Below are positions 28,200-36,508 of a stretch of 64,000 nucleotides of DNA, piece after piece. Positions within the stretch are counted from its first letter, which is position 1; each line of letters begins with the position of its first letter. The DNA comes from Symmachiella macrocystis. Lineage in GTDB: Bacteria; Planctomycetota; Planctomycetia; Planctomycetales; Planctomycetaceae. The notes under the pieces are model-generated. The model was not told where the DNA came from, ran no database searches, and was given only the letters and a program-made list of their open reading frames with translations. The position numbers were made by a program, and so were the translations under genes. Location of the stretch: assembly GCF_007860075.1 (NCBI RefSeq), contig NZ_SJPP01000001.1, positions 2,949,490 through 3,013,489 of the forward strand, read 5' to 3'.

Positions 28200-28878
28200 T
28201 GTATAGTTTGTGTCCCATGGTGATCAGTTGTCGGCGGAGGAGATGGGTAACGTAGCGGGCGATGCGGGGATTTGGTGATTCTGCCCATTGGTAGCTGCCC
28301 CGCCATCGTATCGTGACATCGGTGCAGTATACAGAAATACGAAATGGCCATAGCCGAGATCGCTTGCTTCGGGTTCTCACGAATGTCATGTCGCCGATAG
28401 GACATTGCCACTTAACCGGAAGGAAGAATCCTCGCTCTCGCACGAAGCACTCCCCGTGTGACAATTCGATGGTCGTCGATCCAAAAAGAATAAAAGACGC
28501 CAGAAAAAACGCGATGAGAGTGCAAATTGCTGCTTGGGTCAATAATTGGAACACCCCCGGTGGATGGCCGGAACGCACCCAAGCGATTCCAATTTCCGAT
28601 AACAGGACAAGAATTGGGAATCCCACACAAACCGTCACACCAAACGCATGACTATTCGACCCTCGTAAACTTGACCGCAGCCGAAACCGCAAACACTCAG
28701 GCGTCTGTTCCTCGATGACCACCTCCGCCGGACACGGCAATTCAAAGTCTACCGCCTCGGCAATCACGATAGCCGCGCCGCACATCGGACAATTGTAGGC
28801 GGCGGCTGGGTCACTGTCCGCAGCGACGTCGACAATTTCTGTGCAGCTACCACATTTGATGGGAAATGTCTCAGCCAT
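28192..28878 (-). CDS. Zinc-ribbon/membrane paralogue, array copy 4
   Basis: 228 residues. Zinc ribbon CGSCTEI...CPMCG, shared CPAEVVIEEQTPECLRFRL segment, and two membrane helices (VTVCVGFPILVLLSEIGIAW, AAICTLIAFFLASFILFG). The strand-rich region has IELSHGECFVRERGFFLP, and the end is ARYVTHLLRRQLITMGHKL. The middle differs strongly from the other copies while both ends are nearly the same, a mosaic pattern. Start and stop both use the eight-base overlap (ATGGNTGA). No enzyme motif is seen and the function is unknown. Confidence 0.75.
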   Translation of the reverse strand: MAETFPIKCGSCTEIVDVAADSDPAAAYNCPMCGAAIVIAEAVDFELPCPAEVVIEEQTPECLRFRLRSSLRGSNSHAFGVTVCVGFPILVLLSEIGIAWVRSGHPPGVFQLLTQAAICTLIAFFLASFILFGSTTIELSHGECFVRERGFFLPVKWQCPIGDMTFVRTRSKRSRLWPFRISVYCTDVTIRWRGSYQWAESPNPRIARYVTHLLRRQLITMGHKLYNG

Positions 28879-29554
28879 CGTGCAGTTTGTGTCCCATGGT
28901 GATCAGTTGTCGGCGGATGAGATGGGTAACGTAGCGGGCGGGGTCGGGATTTGATGATTCCGCAAATTGACGACCCCATTGGCCAACCTGGACACGAGTG
29001 AAGTAAACATGAGATCGAAACGGCCAAAGATCCGATTTTATGCTCCTCGACTCCACGCATGTAATAGCATCAATAGGACGTTGCCGCTGAGACCTTATGA
29101 ACCATAAACGCACTCCAATTGTCAATTGCCCGCCTGACAACTCGATGAAAGTTGAGCGAAAACGAAAAAACACTGCCAGAAATAACGCCATGAACGCACT
29201 CAATGCTACCAAAGTGAATATTTCGAATACGGTCGCCGGATGCCCGTTGCTCACCGATACGATACAAATTCCTAAAAAAAGTGCATCGATTGGCAGTGCC
29301 CATGAAAACAAGAAACGTAACATCTGGCCATTCGACCCAGGTAAACTCGACCGCAGCCTAAACCGCAATCGCTCGGACCTCTGCTCCTCAACCACCACCT
29401 CCGCCGGGCACGGCAGATCGAAGTCTTCCGCCTCGGCAGCTGCGATGTCCGCGCCGCACAAGGGACAATTAAAAGGCGCGGCGGCGTCCATGTCCGCAGC
29501 AACGTCCAGGATCTCCGCACAGCTACGGCATTGAATGGGGAAGGTCTTATCCAT
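28871..29554 (-). CDS. Zinc-ribbon/membrane paralogue, array copy 3
   Basis: 227 residues. Zinc ribbon CRSCAEI...CPLCG, then CPAEVVVEEQRSERLRFRLRSSLPGSN, nearly the same as copy 4. Two membrane helices follow (FLFSWALPIDALFLGICIV, VALSAFMALFLAVFF). The beta-rich region has IELSGGQLTIGVRLWFI and a basic loop, and the end is ARYVTHLIRRQLITMGHKL. It is closest to copy 4 in the second membrane segment and the following strands. The unit length (start to start 676 bases) is close to that of its neighbours, as expected from tandem duplication with breakpoints in the overlap. Confidence 0.75.
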   Translation of the reverse strand: MDKTFPIQCRSCAEILDVAADMDAAAPFNCPLCGADIAAAEAEDFDLPCPAEVVVEEQRSERLRFRLRSSLPGSNGQMLRFLFSWALPIDALFLGICIVSVSNGHPATVFEIFTLVALSAFMALFLAVFFRFRSTFIELSGGQLTIGVRLWFIRSQRQRPIDAITCVESRSIKSDLWPFRSHVYFTRVQVGQWGRQFAESSNPDPARYVTHLIRRQLITMGHKLHDG

Positions 29555-30221
29555 CCTGCAGTGTGTGTCCCATGGTGATCAATTGTCGCCGGATGAGGTG
29601 GGTGATGTAGCGGGCCAGGTCGGGACTTGGTGATGCATCAATTCGAATCGTCCGCCTTCTCGTCTTCACGCAGACAATGTCGGACGAGCAGAAAAATGTG
29701 TTTAGGCTGGATTTCGTGGACTCCAAATATACATTTCTGGGAGGCACGACGTTATATGCGAAGTTGAACCCCAATGGCCCCCAAAAATGGCGAATGACCA
29801 TCCGACTGCTCGAGAATTCAAGCAACATGAAACTTCTGAGGGTCTTTAACGTTATCACGAAAGCCAATAGAAGGAACGCGATAGGGAATATCATCCAACC
29901 AGTTCCTGGTCGACTATGAAATACAAGCGAAATCCCAACTATCGGTATGAGAAAAACGGCATATGCCATCAAACAAATCCGCGCCAATTGGTGTCCATCA
30001 GATCTCGGCAAGAATCGCGGCAATCGAAAACGCAAACGCTCGGCGGTATGCTCTTCAATCACAACCGCAGCCGGGCAGGGCAGGTCGAAGTCCTCCGCCT
30101 CAGCAATCGCGATATCCGTGCCACACATTGGGCACTTGTAGGGGGCCGCTACGTCAATGTCCGCAGTGACATCCATATTTTCCGCACAGCTACGGCATTG
30201 AATGGGAAAAATCTTATCCAT
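29547..30221 (-). CDS. Zinc-ribbon/membrane paralogue, array copy 2
   Basis: 224 residues. Zinc ribbon CRSCAEN...CPMCG, CPAAVVIEEHTAERLRFRLPRFLP, and two hydrophobic helices (ICLMAYAVFLIPIVGISLVF, IFPIAFLLLAFVITLKTL). The beta-rich region (LEFSSSRMVIRHFWGPLG) is followed by the end ARYITHLIRRQLITMGHTL. It differs from copies 3-5 in the central loop. The eight-base overlap with the next gene downstream is kept exactly. Function unknown; probably the same kind of membrane-embedded regulator or scaffold as its siblings. Confidence 0.75.
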   Translation of the reverse strand: MDKIFPIQCRSCAENMDVTADIDVAAPYKCPMCGTDIAIAEAEDFDLPCPAAVVIEEHTAERLRFRLPRFLPRSDGHQLARICLMAYAVFLIPIVGISLVFHSRPGTGWMIFPIAFLLLAFVITLKTLRSFMLLEFSSSRMVIRHFWGPLGFNFAYNVVPPRNVYLESTKSSLNTFFCSSDIVCVKTRRRTIRIDASPSPDLARYITHLIRRQLITMGHTLQDG

Positions 30222-30909
30222 CCTGTAGTTCGTGTCCCATGGTGGTCAGTTGTCGGCGGATGAGTTGCGTGACGTAGCGGGCGATTTTGCGTGAGCCGTT
30301 TGCTGTCAACAACGCATTGGAGCGATTATCCTTCTCCAAGTAACAGAAACCTGCTAGTTGTTCGTCTCTTTGAACTGGTGCGTCGAGCGATTTCGCTTTT
30401 ACTTGGTTTATCACATTGCTGATTTTGGTTAATGACACTCTCTGAGTCCAATGATAAGGACCGAGCACAAAAATGGTGACAAGTTGATCGTGATCGATTT
30501 CAATTTCTTTACGTCCTCGGCAGTCTGCGATTGCGATTAGACTCATAACCCCCCACCAGAAAATGGAATACAATCCCCAATACATGAGTCCCGTAAGGCT
30601 AAATGGCCTCAGCGGGGATTGATATCGTTCGTATGCTATAATGAAAAAGGGAATAGCGGGCAGTAAGCTGGAAAATAATATTGCCACGATGTCAATTGTC
30701 GACAGGAGTTCAATACGCAACGGGAAACTAAACCGCAATCGCTCCGGCGTCTGAACCTCAACCCGGACGTGCTCATTGACTGGCAAATCAAAATCGCACG
30801 TCAACTCGCCACCACACATTGGACATTCCCCCGGTCCCGTTTCACCGATGGGAACCGCAACGTCGGCGATCTCACTGCACGCCAAGCACATGTAGGGAAT
30901 CGTTCGCAT
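30214..30909 (-). CDS. Zinc-ribbon/membrane paralogue, array copy 1 (first in operon)
   Basis: 231 residues from ATG 30909 (MRTIPYMCLACSEI), aligned with the starts of its siblings; the frame is open to 31089 but that part lies in repeat DNA. It is the most diverged member. The zinc ribbon is CLACSEI...CPMCGG, and the shared CPAEVVIEE segment has become NEHVRVEVQTPERLRFSF. Helices are IDIVAILFSSLLPAIPFFII and LTGLMYWGLYSIFWWGVMSLIAI; the beta-rich part has IEIDHDQLVTIFVLGPYHW. The end ARYVTQLIRRQLTTMGHEL is intact. It is the promoter-proximal gene of the six-gene chain ending in the MATE transporter. Confidence 0.74.
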   Translation of the reverse strand: MRTIPYMCLACSEIADVAVPIGETGPGECPMCGGELTCDFDLPVNEHVRVEVQTPERLRFSFPLRIELLSTIDIVAILFSSLLPAIPFFIIAYERYQSPLRPFSLTGLMYWGLYSIFWWGVMSLIAIADCRGRKEIEIDHDQLVTIFVLGPYHWTQRVSLTKISNVINQVKAKSLDAPVQRDEQLAGFCYLEKDNRSNALLTANGSRKIARYVTQLIRRQLTTMGHELQDG

Positions 30910-31279
30910 GATGTGTCGTCCCATTTCGAGCCAGTTGGGTTGCCCTCTCCACTGTTCAAACGTGAAACGACCAGCAAGATTTACCGGCGCAGCCCTTCGG
31001 TCATGCTGTCCTAACGTTGCCAGCCGACTGAGGAGGCAATAATTGGACGACAAACACCGAGACCGTAGTGAACACAAAGCCCGGTTCACCGGGCGCCCCG
31101 CGTAGCGGTATTAGCCCCGTCGTTTACGGCGGGTTGGGCGCTCGTTTGATTTGGCTTGCGAGCCTCACGCCTGTTCCCTCACGCCTCATGCCTGCGTGGG
31201 GAGACCTACGGTCGGGCGAGTGCGGGGTCGGAGACCCGCGCACAACATGTGGGGTGCGGAGACCTGTGCACAACATGGC
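30910..31279. repeat. Intergenic region with a ~110-bp dispersed repeat
   Basis: The segment 31132-31250 is a near copy of 190-302: 'ctcgtttgattt', 'gcgagcctcacgcctgttcc', 'ctcatgcct', 'ggagacc(t/t)(t/a)cggtcg', 'gtgcggggtcgg', 'gagacccgcgcacaac'. A second short 'ggagacctgtgcacaacatg' follows at about 31257-31276. The rest should hold the promoter of the leftward array, but no clear hexamers are visible. Confidence 0.7.
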
Positions 31280-32719
31280 CTACGGGAACTCGACACCCAT
31301 TTCTCGCAATTGCCGTCGTACTAATTGTGTGACGTAGCGGGCGGTTGGTTTGTTGTGGATCAGCGTCAGTGGGATCATGTGGTTGGCTGATTTGATCACG
31401 CTGGCGGCGATGTTATTGCTGTGCGACCGGCCTGATTTGTTCTGGATGCGGGGGTTGGAGGGCGCGCCGGTCATGAGTTTCACTTCGGTGATTTGGTCGG
31501 TCACCATCTCTTTGGACTTGCCGATCAAGCCCAAATGATAGCGGACTTTGATCCGTTGCGCGGTGATATCAGTCGTGATGCGTCCGAGAAGTGCGAATAG
31601 GCCCACGCTGATTGGCACCAGTCCGCCCATCAGAAACGGGATGAGGAACAACGTTTTCACGACATCAAATTTTTCAAAATTCAACAAACTCGACAGGCTG
31701 GTTGCCAGAAAAATTCCGCCAAACAGGAACGCTATGCCAGCCACGATCCAGGACAGCGTCGCGTGCGAGCAGATGGGGAGATGAAACTTCAGATGATCCC
31801 CGCGTTGTTCATCGATCACCAAGTCGGCCGGTTGGGCGAACTCGGCCGTGTCGATCTCCGCATTCTCTTGAGCCTCGGCCAACTCCCCCTCGGCGTCGAT
31901 GTTCGCGGTGGAAACCATGGTGCCACAAGCTGGACACGTCACCGCCCCGGTCACAGGGTCGGGTACGGCCTCTTGGAGGCCTTCACCGCATTCAGAACAA
32001 AACTTGGCAGCACCGGTCGGCGGCGTCCCGGCGGGGTGCAAAAACTCATTGATGCGGTCGACGAGCCAGTTCTTCTCCTCCCGTTTCAACGACGTGCCGA
32101 ACTTAGCGGAACGATCCTCACCAACGATTTCGATGCGATACACCGGTCTGTTATTTTGCTGGTAAGACTCGATCAGTTCGGCCCGCGATGTCTTCTTTAA
32201 CTCGGTTTCGGCAACACGCTTGCGGCCGAACAAAACGCGTTGGATCACGACCCGTTTCGGTTCGAGCATCACGAACAGCCTTTGGAATTTGGCTTTGACC
32301 CACCAGTACGCAAAGCCAAGTCCGATGAGCCAAAACAAACCGATAAAGGCGACGATTCCCAAGGGATGCATATCGCCCGGTTTGTCGCCGACTCCCGTCG
32401 ATATCATCACCGTCGTAAACACCGCCATAAAGCCGTTCCAGACCAACGCAAAAAAACCGATGGCGCCCGCTCGGCCACCAGGTATGTAAAATACGCGGCG
32501 GTCGGGCGAGACTTCGATGATCTGAATCACACTTTTCGACGGCAACGGCGGCAGGGAAATCCGTCCATCTTCCGCACCGTTGGTTCTGTTTTCAGCAGGA
32601 GCAGCAGCCGCCAATTCCGGCATGTCCGCCCCGCAAAACGGACATTCGGCCCGTCCCGTGCTTTCCCACAAATCGTCATCAATTTCGGCACGGCATTGGG
32701 GGCAGGTGATGTTCGGCAT
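31280..32719 (-). CDS. Two-unit zinc-ribbon/membrane protein related to the array
   Basis: 479 residues. It looks like two array-type units joined head to tail. Unit 1 has zinc ribbon CPQCRAEI...CPFCG, two helices near residues 85-145, and a beta-rich stretch (LEPKRVVIQRVLFGRKRVAE) ending in a helix FGTSLKREEKNWLVDRINEFL. Unit 2 has zinc ribbon CSECGEG...CPACG, an acidic linker, ADLVIDEQRGDHLKFHL, two helices, a beta-rich stretch, and the array-type end ARYVTQLVRRQL. The helix closing unit 1 sits where ARYVT sits in unit 2, which supports a PH-like reading of both (inference). It lies 370 bases upstream of the array on the same strand and may be its ancestor or partner. Confidence 0.75.
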   Translation of the reverse strand: MPNITCPQCRAEIDDDLWESTGRAECPFCGADMPELAAAAPAENRTNGAEDGRISLPPLPSKSVIQIIEVSPDRRVFYIPGGRAGAIGFFALVWNGFMAVFTTVMISTGVGDKPGDMHPLGIVAFIGLFWLIGLGFAYWWVKAKFQRLFVMLEPKRVVIQRVLFGRKRVAETELKKTSRAELIESYQQNNRPVYRIEIVGEDRSAKFGTSLKREEKNWLVDRINEFLHPAGTPPTGAAKFCSECGEGLQEAVPDPVTGAVTCPACGTMVSTANIDAEGELAEAQENAEIDTAEFAQPADLVIDEQRGDHLKFHLPICSHATLSWIVAGIAFLFGGIFLATSLSSLLNFEKFDVVKTLFLIPFLMGGLVPISVGLFALLGRITTDITAQRIKVRYHLGLIGKSKEMVTDQITEVKLMTGAPSNPRIQNKSGRSHSNNIAASVIKSANHMIPLTLIHNKPTARYVTQLVRRQLREMGVEFP

Positions 32720-32829
32720 AGCTTGCTGTCAGGTCCGGTGTTTCGGTGAAAATCGTCTATCTATAGCGGCAACGTAAAATTGCCGTCGACGGTTCATGCA
32801 AATTTCACTGGGCACGCACAAATTCACAA

Positions 32830-33888
32830 TTACGGTGTGAAGTCGCTCTCGGGCGTCAGCGACAGACAAAATTCCGCGATGAGTTGGGCGGCATTTTCTA
32901 GGTCGTCCAGCGAAATCACCTCCACCGGGCTGTGCATATACCGATTGGGAATCGCCACAATAGCGGTGGCCATGCCCCCTTGGTTGATTTGCATGGCGTT
33001 GGCGTCGTTCCCCGCGGGCCGGGAGATGCCGGCGATTTGCGCAGGGATTTTGCTCGTGGCGGACATCGTTTTCAGTTGTTCGTGCATCACCGGATTGACG
33101 TTCGGTCCACGGTACACAACCGGGCCGCTGCCCATTTTGATGTCGCCATACTTTTGTTTGTCCACGGTCGGGCAATCCGTGGCATGCGTCACGTCGACAG
33201 CAATACCCAATTGCGGCTCAATGGAATAAGCACTCGTTTTGGCACCACGCAGACCGATTTCTTCTTGAACAGTGGAAACGGCGAAGACCGCTGCCTGCGG
33301 ATTCCCGGCAGCCACCTGCTTGAGAGCATTCATTACCACCCAGGCACCCACTTTGTTGTCCATGCCGGGAGCGGTCGCTAGGCCGTTTTGCAATTCTCGG
33401 AATCCCAATTCGAACGTTACCGGGTCACCCACTGCGATCAATTCCTCCGTCTGGGCTTTGTCCTTGGCGCCGATGTCGATCCAGAGATCCGACATCTCGG
33501 GGACCTGTTTGCGTTCATCGGGGGTGAGCAGATGAATCGCTTTGCGGGCGATGACACCGGGGACAGCTCCTGCGGCGTTGTGGATCAGCATGTTTTGGCC
33601 GATCAGCATCTGCACATCCCAGCCGCCAATCGGGTCGACCCAGACATAACCATCGTCGTCGATATGTTTGACCATCAAGCCGATTTGATCGCAATGCCCG
33701 GCGAGCATGATCCGCGGCGAGCCGGTCGGATTGACGGCGGCGATGACGTTGCCGTGCCAGTCGGTGCTGACCTCAGCCGCAAATTTGTCGGCGAATTCCC
33801 GGACGACGGCTTGCACCGGTTGCTCGTAGCCTGAGGGGCTGGGGGCGGCCAATAACGCTTTGAGAAACTCCAAGGCGGGTTGATCCAT
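32830..33888 (-). CDS. M42-family metallopeptidase (aminopeptidase/endoglucanase family)
   Basis: About 352 residues from ATG 33888. ATG 33897 and 33900 are in-frame alternatives; AAAGGA immediately precedes 33900, which puts it 12 bases from 33888. M42 metal ligands are all visible: the His in MLAGHCDQIGLMV, the bridging Asp in MDNKVGAW, Glu-Glu in VQEEIGLRGAKTSA, the Asp in AVDVTHATDCP, and the last His in RYMHSPVE. These are large dodecameric two-metal aminopeptidases that trim peptides in the cytoplasm. It is a single gene between unrelated neighbours. Identification is firm, the exact residue preference is unknown. Confidence 0.92.
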   Translation of the reverse strand: MDQPALEFLKALLAAPSPSGYEQPVQAVVREFADKFAAEVSTDWHGNVIAAVNPTGSPRIMLAGHCDQIGLMVKHIDDDGYVWVDPIGGWDVQMLIGQNMLIHNAAGAVPGVIARKAIHLLTPDERKQVPEMSDLWIDIGAKDKAQTEELIAVGDPVTFELGFRELQNGLATAPGMDNKVGAWVVMNALKQVAAGNPQAAVFAVSTVQEEIGLRGAKTSAYSIEPQLGIAVDVTHATDCPTVDKQKYGDIKMGSGPVVYRGPNVNPVMHEQLKTMSATSKIPAQIAGISRPAGNDANAMQINQGGMATAIVAIPNRYMHSPVEVISLDDLENAAQLIAEFCLSLTPESDFTP

Positions 33889-34472
33889 AGTGTCCATCAT
33901 TCCTTTTGTGTTTTTGTATTGAAATTCGGATGGGGGAAATGAGTCGAAACGTTGCCAATTGTTGCCGCACAATGGCGGGTTGGTTTTGGAGCGTGCGAGT
34001 ATCATCGCAAATTCGTCCTCGCGCGGGAACGCCTTGTGAGAATCATGATGAGTTTTTCATGAATCAGACGGTAAGCCGCTAGATATCGTTTGACGTATTG
34101 TGGGGGATGCACTACAGTTGGGTGTTGGATTTGTTGAGCGGTTCTTTGAGGACATCCCTTGGTTGTCCCCTCTTATTGACGAGCCGATTCAAAGACGAGC
34201 AGCCTGCCGCCCGCAAGTCCCTCAAGCTCCAGTACAATCAGTCGACGCGACATCAAGGACACGAGAAACGCGATTGGCTTCTTTCTGCGATGCAAATGGC
34301 TTGGCCGTTCGAGCGGGCTTTCATCAAGACCGCGCTGACGCAAGTTCTCCGCATTGCCGAAAACCGGAATCGGGCCGCCGGTTGCTTCATGCAATTGGAG
34401 TCCGCCGACTCGTCTTCCGGCAACTTGAGAAACGAAATCGCACAGCGACTTTTCATCAAGGAGGAAACAGAC
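33889..34472. other. Divergent intergenic region, no gene supported
   Basis: Between the leftward M42 gene and the small rightward BON-like gene. The reading frame of the small gene is open back to 34098, but that extension (about 125 residues) is not protein-like in composition and has no ribosome-binding site, while ATG 34473 has a perfect one. A leader or promoter region is the likely content; no repeat or RNA fold was recognised. Confidence 0.55.
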
Positions 34473-34709
34473 ATGCGATTGCATACGCCAGCGGCCGAGC
34501 TAAAAATGCCGCTTGACGAACGCGTCCGCCAACAGGTTCTGAAGCACACCAATGGGATGATTCAAGGTTTGCAGGTCGATCTGCTGGCCGACCATCTCGT
34601 GCTCACGGGACGGACGAACAGCTACTATGCCAAACAATTGGCATCGCACGCGGCGATGAACACCATCGACGAAGTTTTGGAATTGACCAACGATATCAGG
34701 GTCGGCTAA
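34473..34709 (+). CDS. Small BON-like domain protein
   Basis: 78 residues. The start is fixed by AAGGAGG at 34458-34464, eight bases before ATG 34473, one of the strongest ribosome-binding sites in the window. The sequence (LDERVRQQVLKHTNGMIQGLQVDLLADHLVLTGRTNSYYAKQLASHAAM) has the helix-strand-strand-helix pattern of a BON domain, with the usual V-x-L-x-G turn at LVLTGRT. BON domains bind membranes or partner proteins; no signal peptide is present, so this one would be cytoplasmic. Function otherwise unknown. Confidence 0.78.
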   Translation: MRLHTPAAELKMPLDERVRQQVLKHTNGMIQGLQVDLLADHLVLTGRTNSYYAKQLASHAAMNTIDEVLELTNDIRVG

Positions 34710-34761
34710 AAGCCTGCCCGTTTTTGCGTCGTCGGCCCAGCAACCGCTGCGCCGCAGCAAA

Positions 34762-35454
34762 TCACGCCGCAGAATCTTCGCCCGAATCTGTCGGCACCTC
34801 GCTTTTTACTGTCGAAGAGCGTTTGCCGATCTCCGTTCTTTCCTCCTCGCGATTCCACAACCGCACGATATTGCTGCGGTGCCGATAGATGATCAGCAAC
34901 GGTGCCGCAACGCTAAAACCCAGCAAGCTCCACGTCTGGGACGGGTACGGATAAAGTATCACCAGTTGCGTAATCGCGAATGCGCTGACCGCCAGCATCG
35001 AACTGAGCGCCACCAGCCGCCATGCCGCGAATGTGATCAGAAACATCGACACAGCCACCGGTGTTCCCCATCCTCCCAGCACGATCACCACCCCCAAGGC
35101 GGTTGCCACGCCTTTGCCGCCGCGAAACTGCAAATAGACCGGCAACATATGCCCCACAATGGCCGCCACGCCTGCCAGCACACGCAGATGGAGCATGGCC
35201 GGACTGTCGCTGGGTAACAGCCACATCGGCAACAGCCAAACAGGCAACAGTCCCTTGAGCAGGTCCAGGCAAAGCACCAGAATTCCCCACTCGTTCCCCA
35301 TGGTGCGAAGCACATTCGTCGCCCCCGGATTGCCACTGCCATGCTCGCGTATATCGATCCCCTTGCACCATTTGGGAATCAAATAGCCAAACGGAATCGC
35401 GCCGACGAGATAAGAAATGATCGCCACAATCAAAGCAGCGGTGGCATCATTCAT
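34762..35454 (-). CDS. plsY: Acyl-phosphate:glycerol-3-phosphate acyltransferase PlsY
   Basis: 230 residues from ATG 35454 (MNDATAALIVAIISYLVGAIPFGYLI). The extra 18 residues of the open frame are not typical. It is an integral membrane enzyme with about six helices that makes lysophosphatidic acid from acyl phosphate, the first step of phospholipid synthesis in most bacteria. The three PlsY motifs are present: SYLVGAIPFGYLI, GSGNPGATNVLR, and FRGGKGVATALG in the later loop. A charged tail (NREEERTEIGKRSSTVKSE) ends it. Single gene, converging on the BON-like gene. Confidence 0.95.
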   Translation of the reverse strand: MNDATAALIVAIISYLVGAIPFGYLIPKWCKGIDIREHGSGNPGATNVLRTMGNEWGILVLCLDLLKGLLPVWLLPMWLLPSDSPAMLHLRVLAGVAAIVGHMLPVYLQFRGGKGVATALGVVIVLGGWGTPVAVSMFLITFAAWRLVALSSMLAVSAFAITQLVILYPYPSQTWSLLGFSVAAPLLIIYRHRSNIVRLWNREEERTEIGKRSSTVKSEVPTDSGEDSAA

Positions 35455-35565
35455 GAATAGAAATCCCCATGGAACACCGAAGAGCCCCGGCAAACGGCGG
35501 CCGCTCAAGACAACAAGACCGCATCAACCGGTGACGGTACCAGAATCCGCAACAAGATTCGATGC

Positions 35566-35703
35566 TGCTGAGGCGTGAGGCGCGCGGAAACAGGCGTGAG
35601 TAAAGCGGGACCCAGTCAGAACATGGGAACAGTTTACTGTCCTACCGACTACGGCCGAAAGTCCACAGCCTCACCCCTCAAGCCTGTCGCCTCAAGCCTC
35701 ACA
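35566..35703. repeat. Dispersed repeat strings in both orientations
   Basis: 'gaggcgtgaggcgcgcgg' and 'aacaggcgtgag' near 35574-35599 are inverted relatives of 'cctcaagcctgtcgcctcaa' near 35677-35697. Both belong to the same boilerplate as 1-420, 10247-10321, 31132-31250 and 57797-57930. The right end touches the last bases of the kinase gene at 35699. Confidence 0.6.
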
Positions 35704-36508
35704 GCCGATTCTTCTGCGAGTGCCGTGCAATCCAGCGGGATTTGCTGCGGATTCGTCGTACGAGGCGCTTTTCAGCGGGGTCGAGTCTCCGTGAACCGCC
35801 GAAATAACCATGCAGAAACCGCACTTGCTCGCGGATTCGCATGTGTCGGGCGGAGTAGTCTAACTGTGCCAGATCTTTGATGATCCAGCGCTTCGACAGG
35901 TTGGCGGACGCCCGTGCGCGGCCCAGATCGATGACCCGCACGTCAAAATCATCGTCGCCTTGGCGGATCAACAAGTGTCCCAAGTAAAAATCCTGGTGAT
36001 GCAACCCCGCGACATGCATCCGCCGCGCGATTTCCGCTACGCGGTCCACAACCGGCGTCAAATCAGCCGTTCCCGGTTGTTGCGACAACCATTCGGGTAG
36101 CTTCGTGTACCCGTCGATTGCCTCGGTCACTAGAAACGAATACCGGCCCACCTCACCCAGTGCCACCGGCGTCATTGTCGGGATTTCAGCCGTGTGGAAT
36201 TCGAGCAGGGCATCCCATTCGTTGCGAGCACCCAGAATCGGCCAAGTGAGCCGTAATAAGGGTTTGAAGTATTCTTTGAACGGCGAGGGCAAATGACGTT
36301 TGATATAAAATCCGCGGGAATGCTCCCCATCCTGCAGCATGATCCGCCTTGTAGTCCGTTCTGCCAACAGGTTTTTGGCAATCGTGCCACCGGTGTGATT
36401 CATCAGGGCATCGAACGTGTCGAGTTGGTTGGTGCGAAGGATCTGCGCAAAGTCGCGATTCACTCGCAACTTTCCGCCTTGCCAATCCTCAAACGCGATA
36501 CTTGTCAC
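35699..36508 (-). CDS. InaA/WaaP-type lipopolysaccharide kinase
   Basis: About 269 residues from GTG 36508, preceded by a GAGGT site; the open frame begins at 36556. It overlaps the end of the GT4 gene by 20 bases. It is a kinase-like fold: a Lys in GFYIKRHLP, then the catalytic loop LHHQDFYLGHLLI (HxDxxxxH in place of HRDxxxxN) and VIDLGRAR with the metal-binding Asp. This is the pattern of InaA/RfaP kinases, which phosphorylate heptose of the LPS core on the cytoplasmic face. The context of GT4, GT9 and HldE genes fits that role well. Confidence 0.88.
   Translation of the reverse strand: MTSIAFEDWQGGKLRVNRDFAQILRTNQLDTFDALMNHTGGTIAKNLLAERTTRRIMLQDGEHSRGFYIKRHLPSPFKEYFKPLLRLTWPILGARNEWDALLEFHTAEIPTMTPVALGEVGRYSFLVTEAIDGYTKLPEWLSQQPGTADLTPVVDRVAEIARRMHVAGLHHQDFYLGHLLIRQGDDDFDVRVIDLGRARASANLSKRWIIKDLAQLDYSARHMRIREQVRFLHGYFGGSRRLDPAEKRLVRRIRSKSRWIARHSQKNRL

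Noticed and set aside
30910-31089. 60-residue N-terminal extension of array copy 1
   Set aside because: The zinc ribbon starts at ATG 30909 as in the sibling copies; the extension approaches the repeat-bearing spacer and has no counterpart in the siblings.
34098-34472. N-terminal extension of the BON-like protein
   Set aside because: The frame is open, but AAGGAGG before ATG 34473 fixes the start and the extension is not domain-like.
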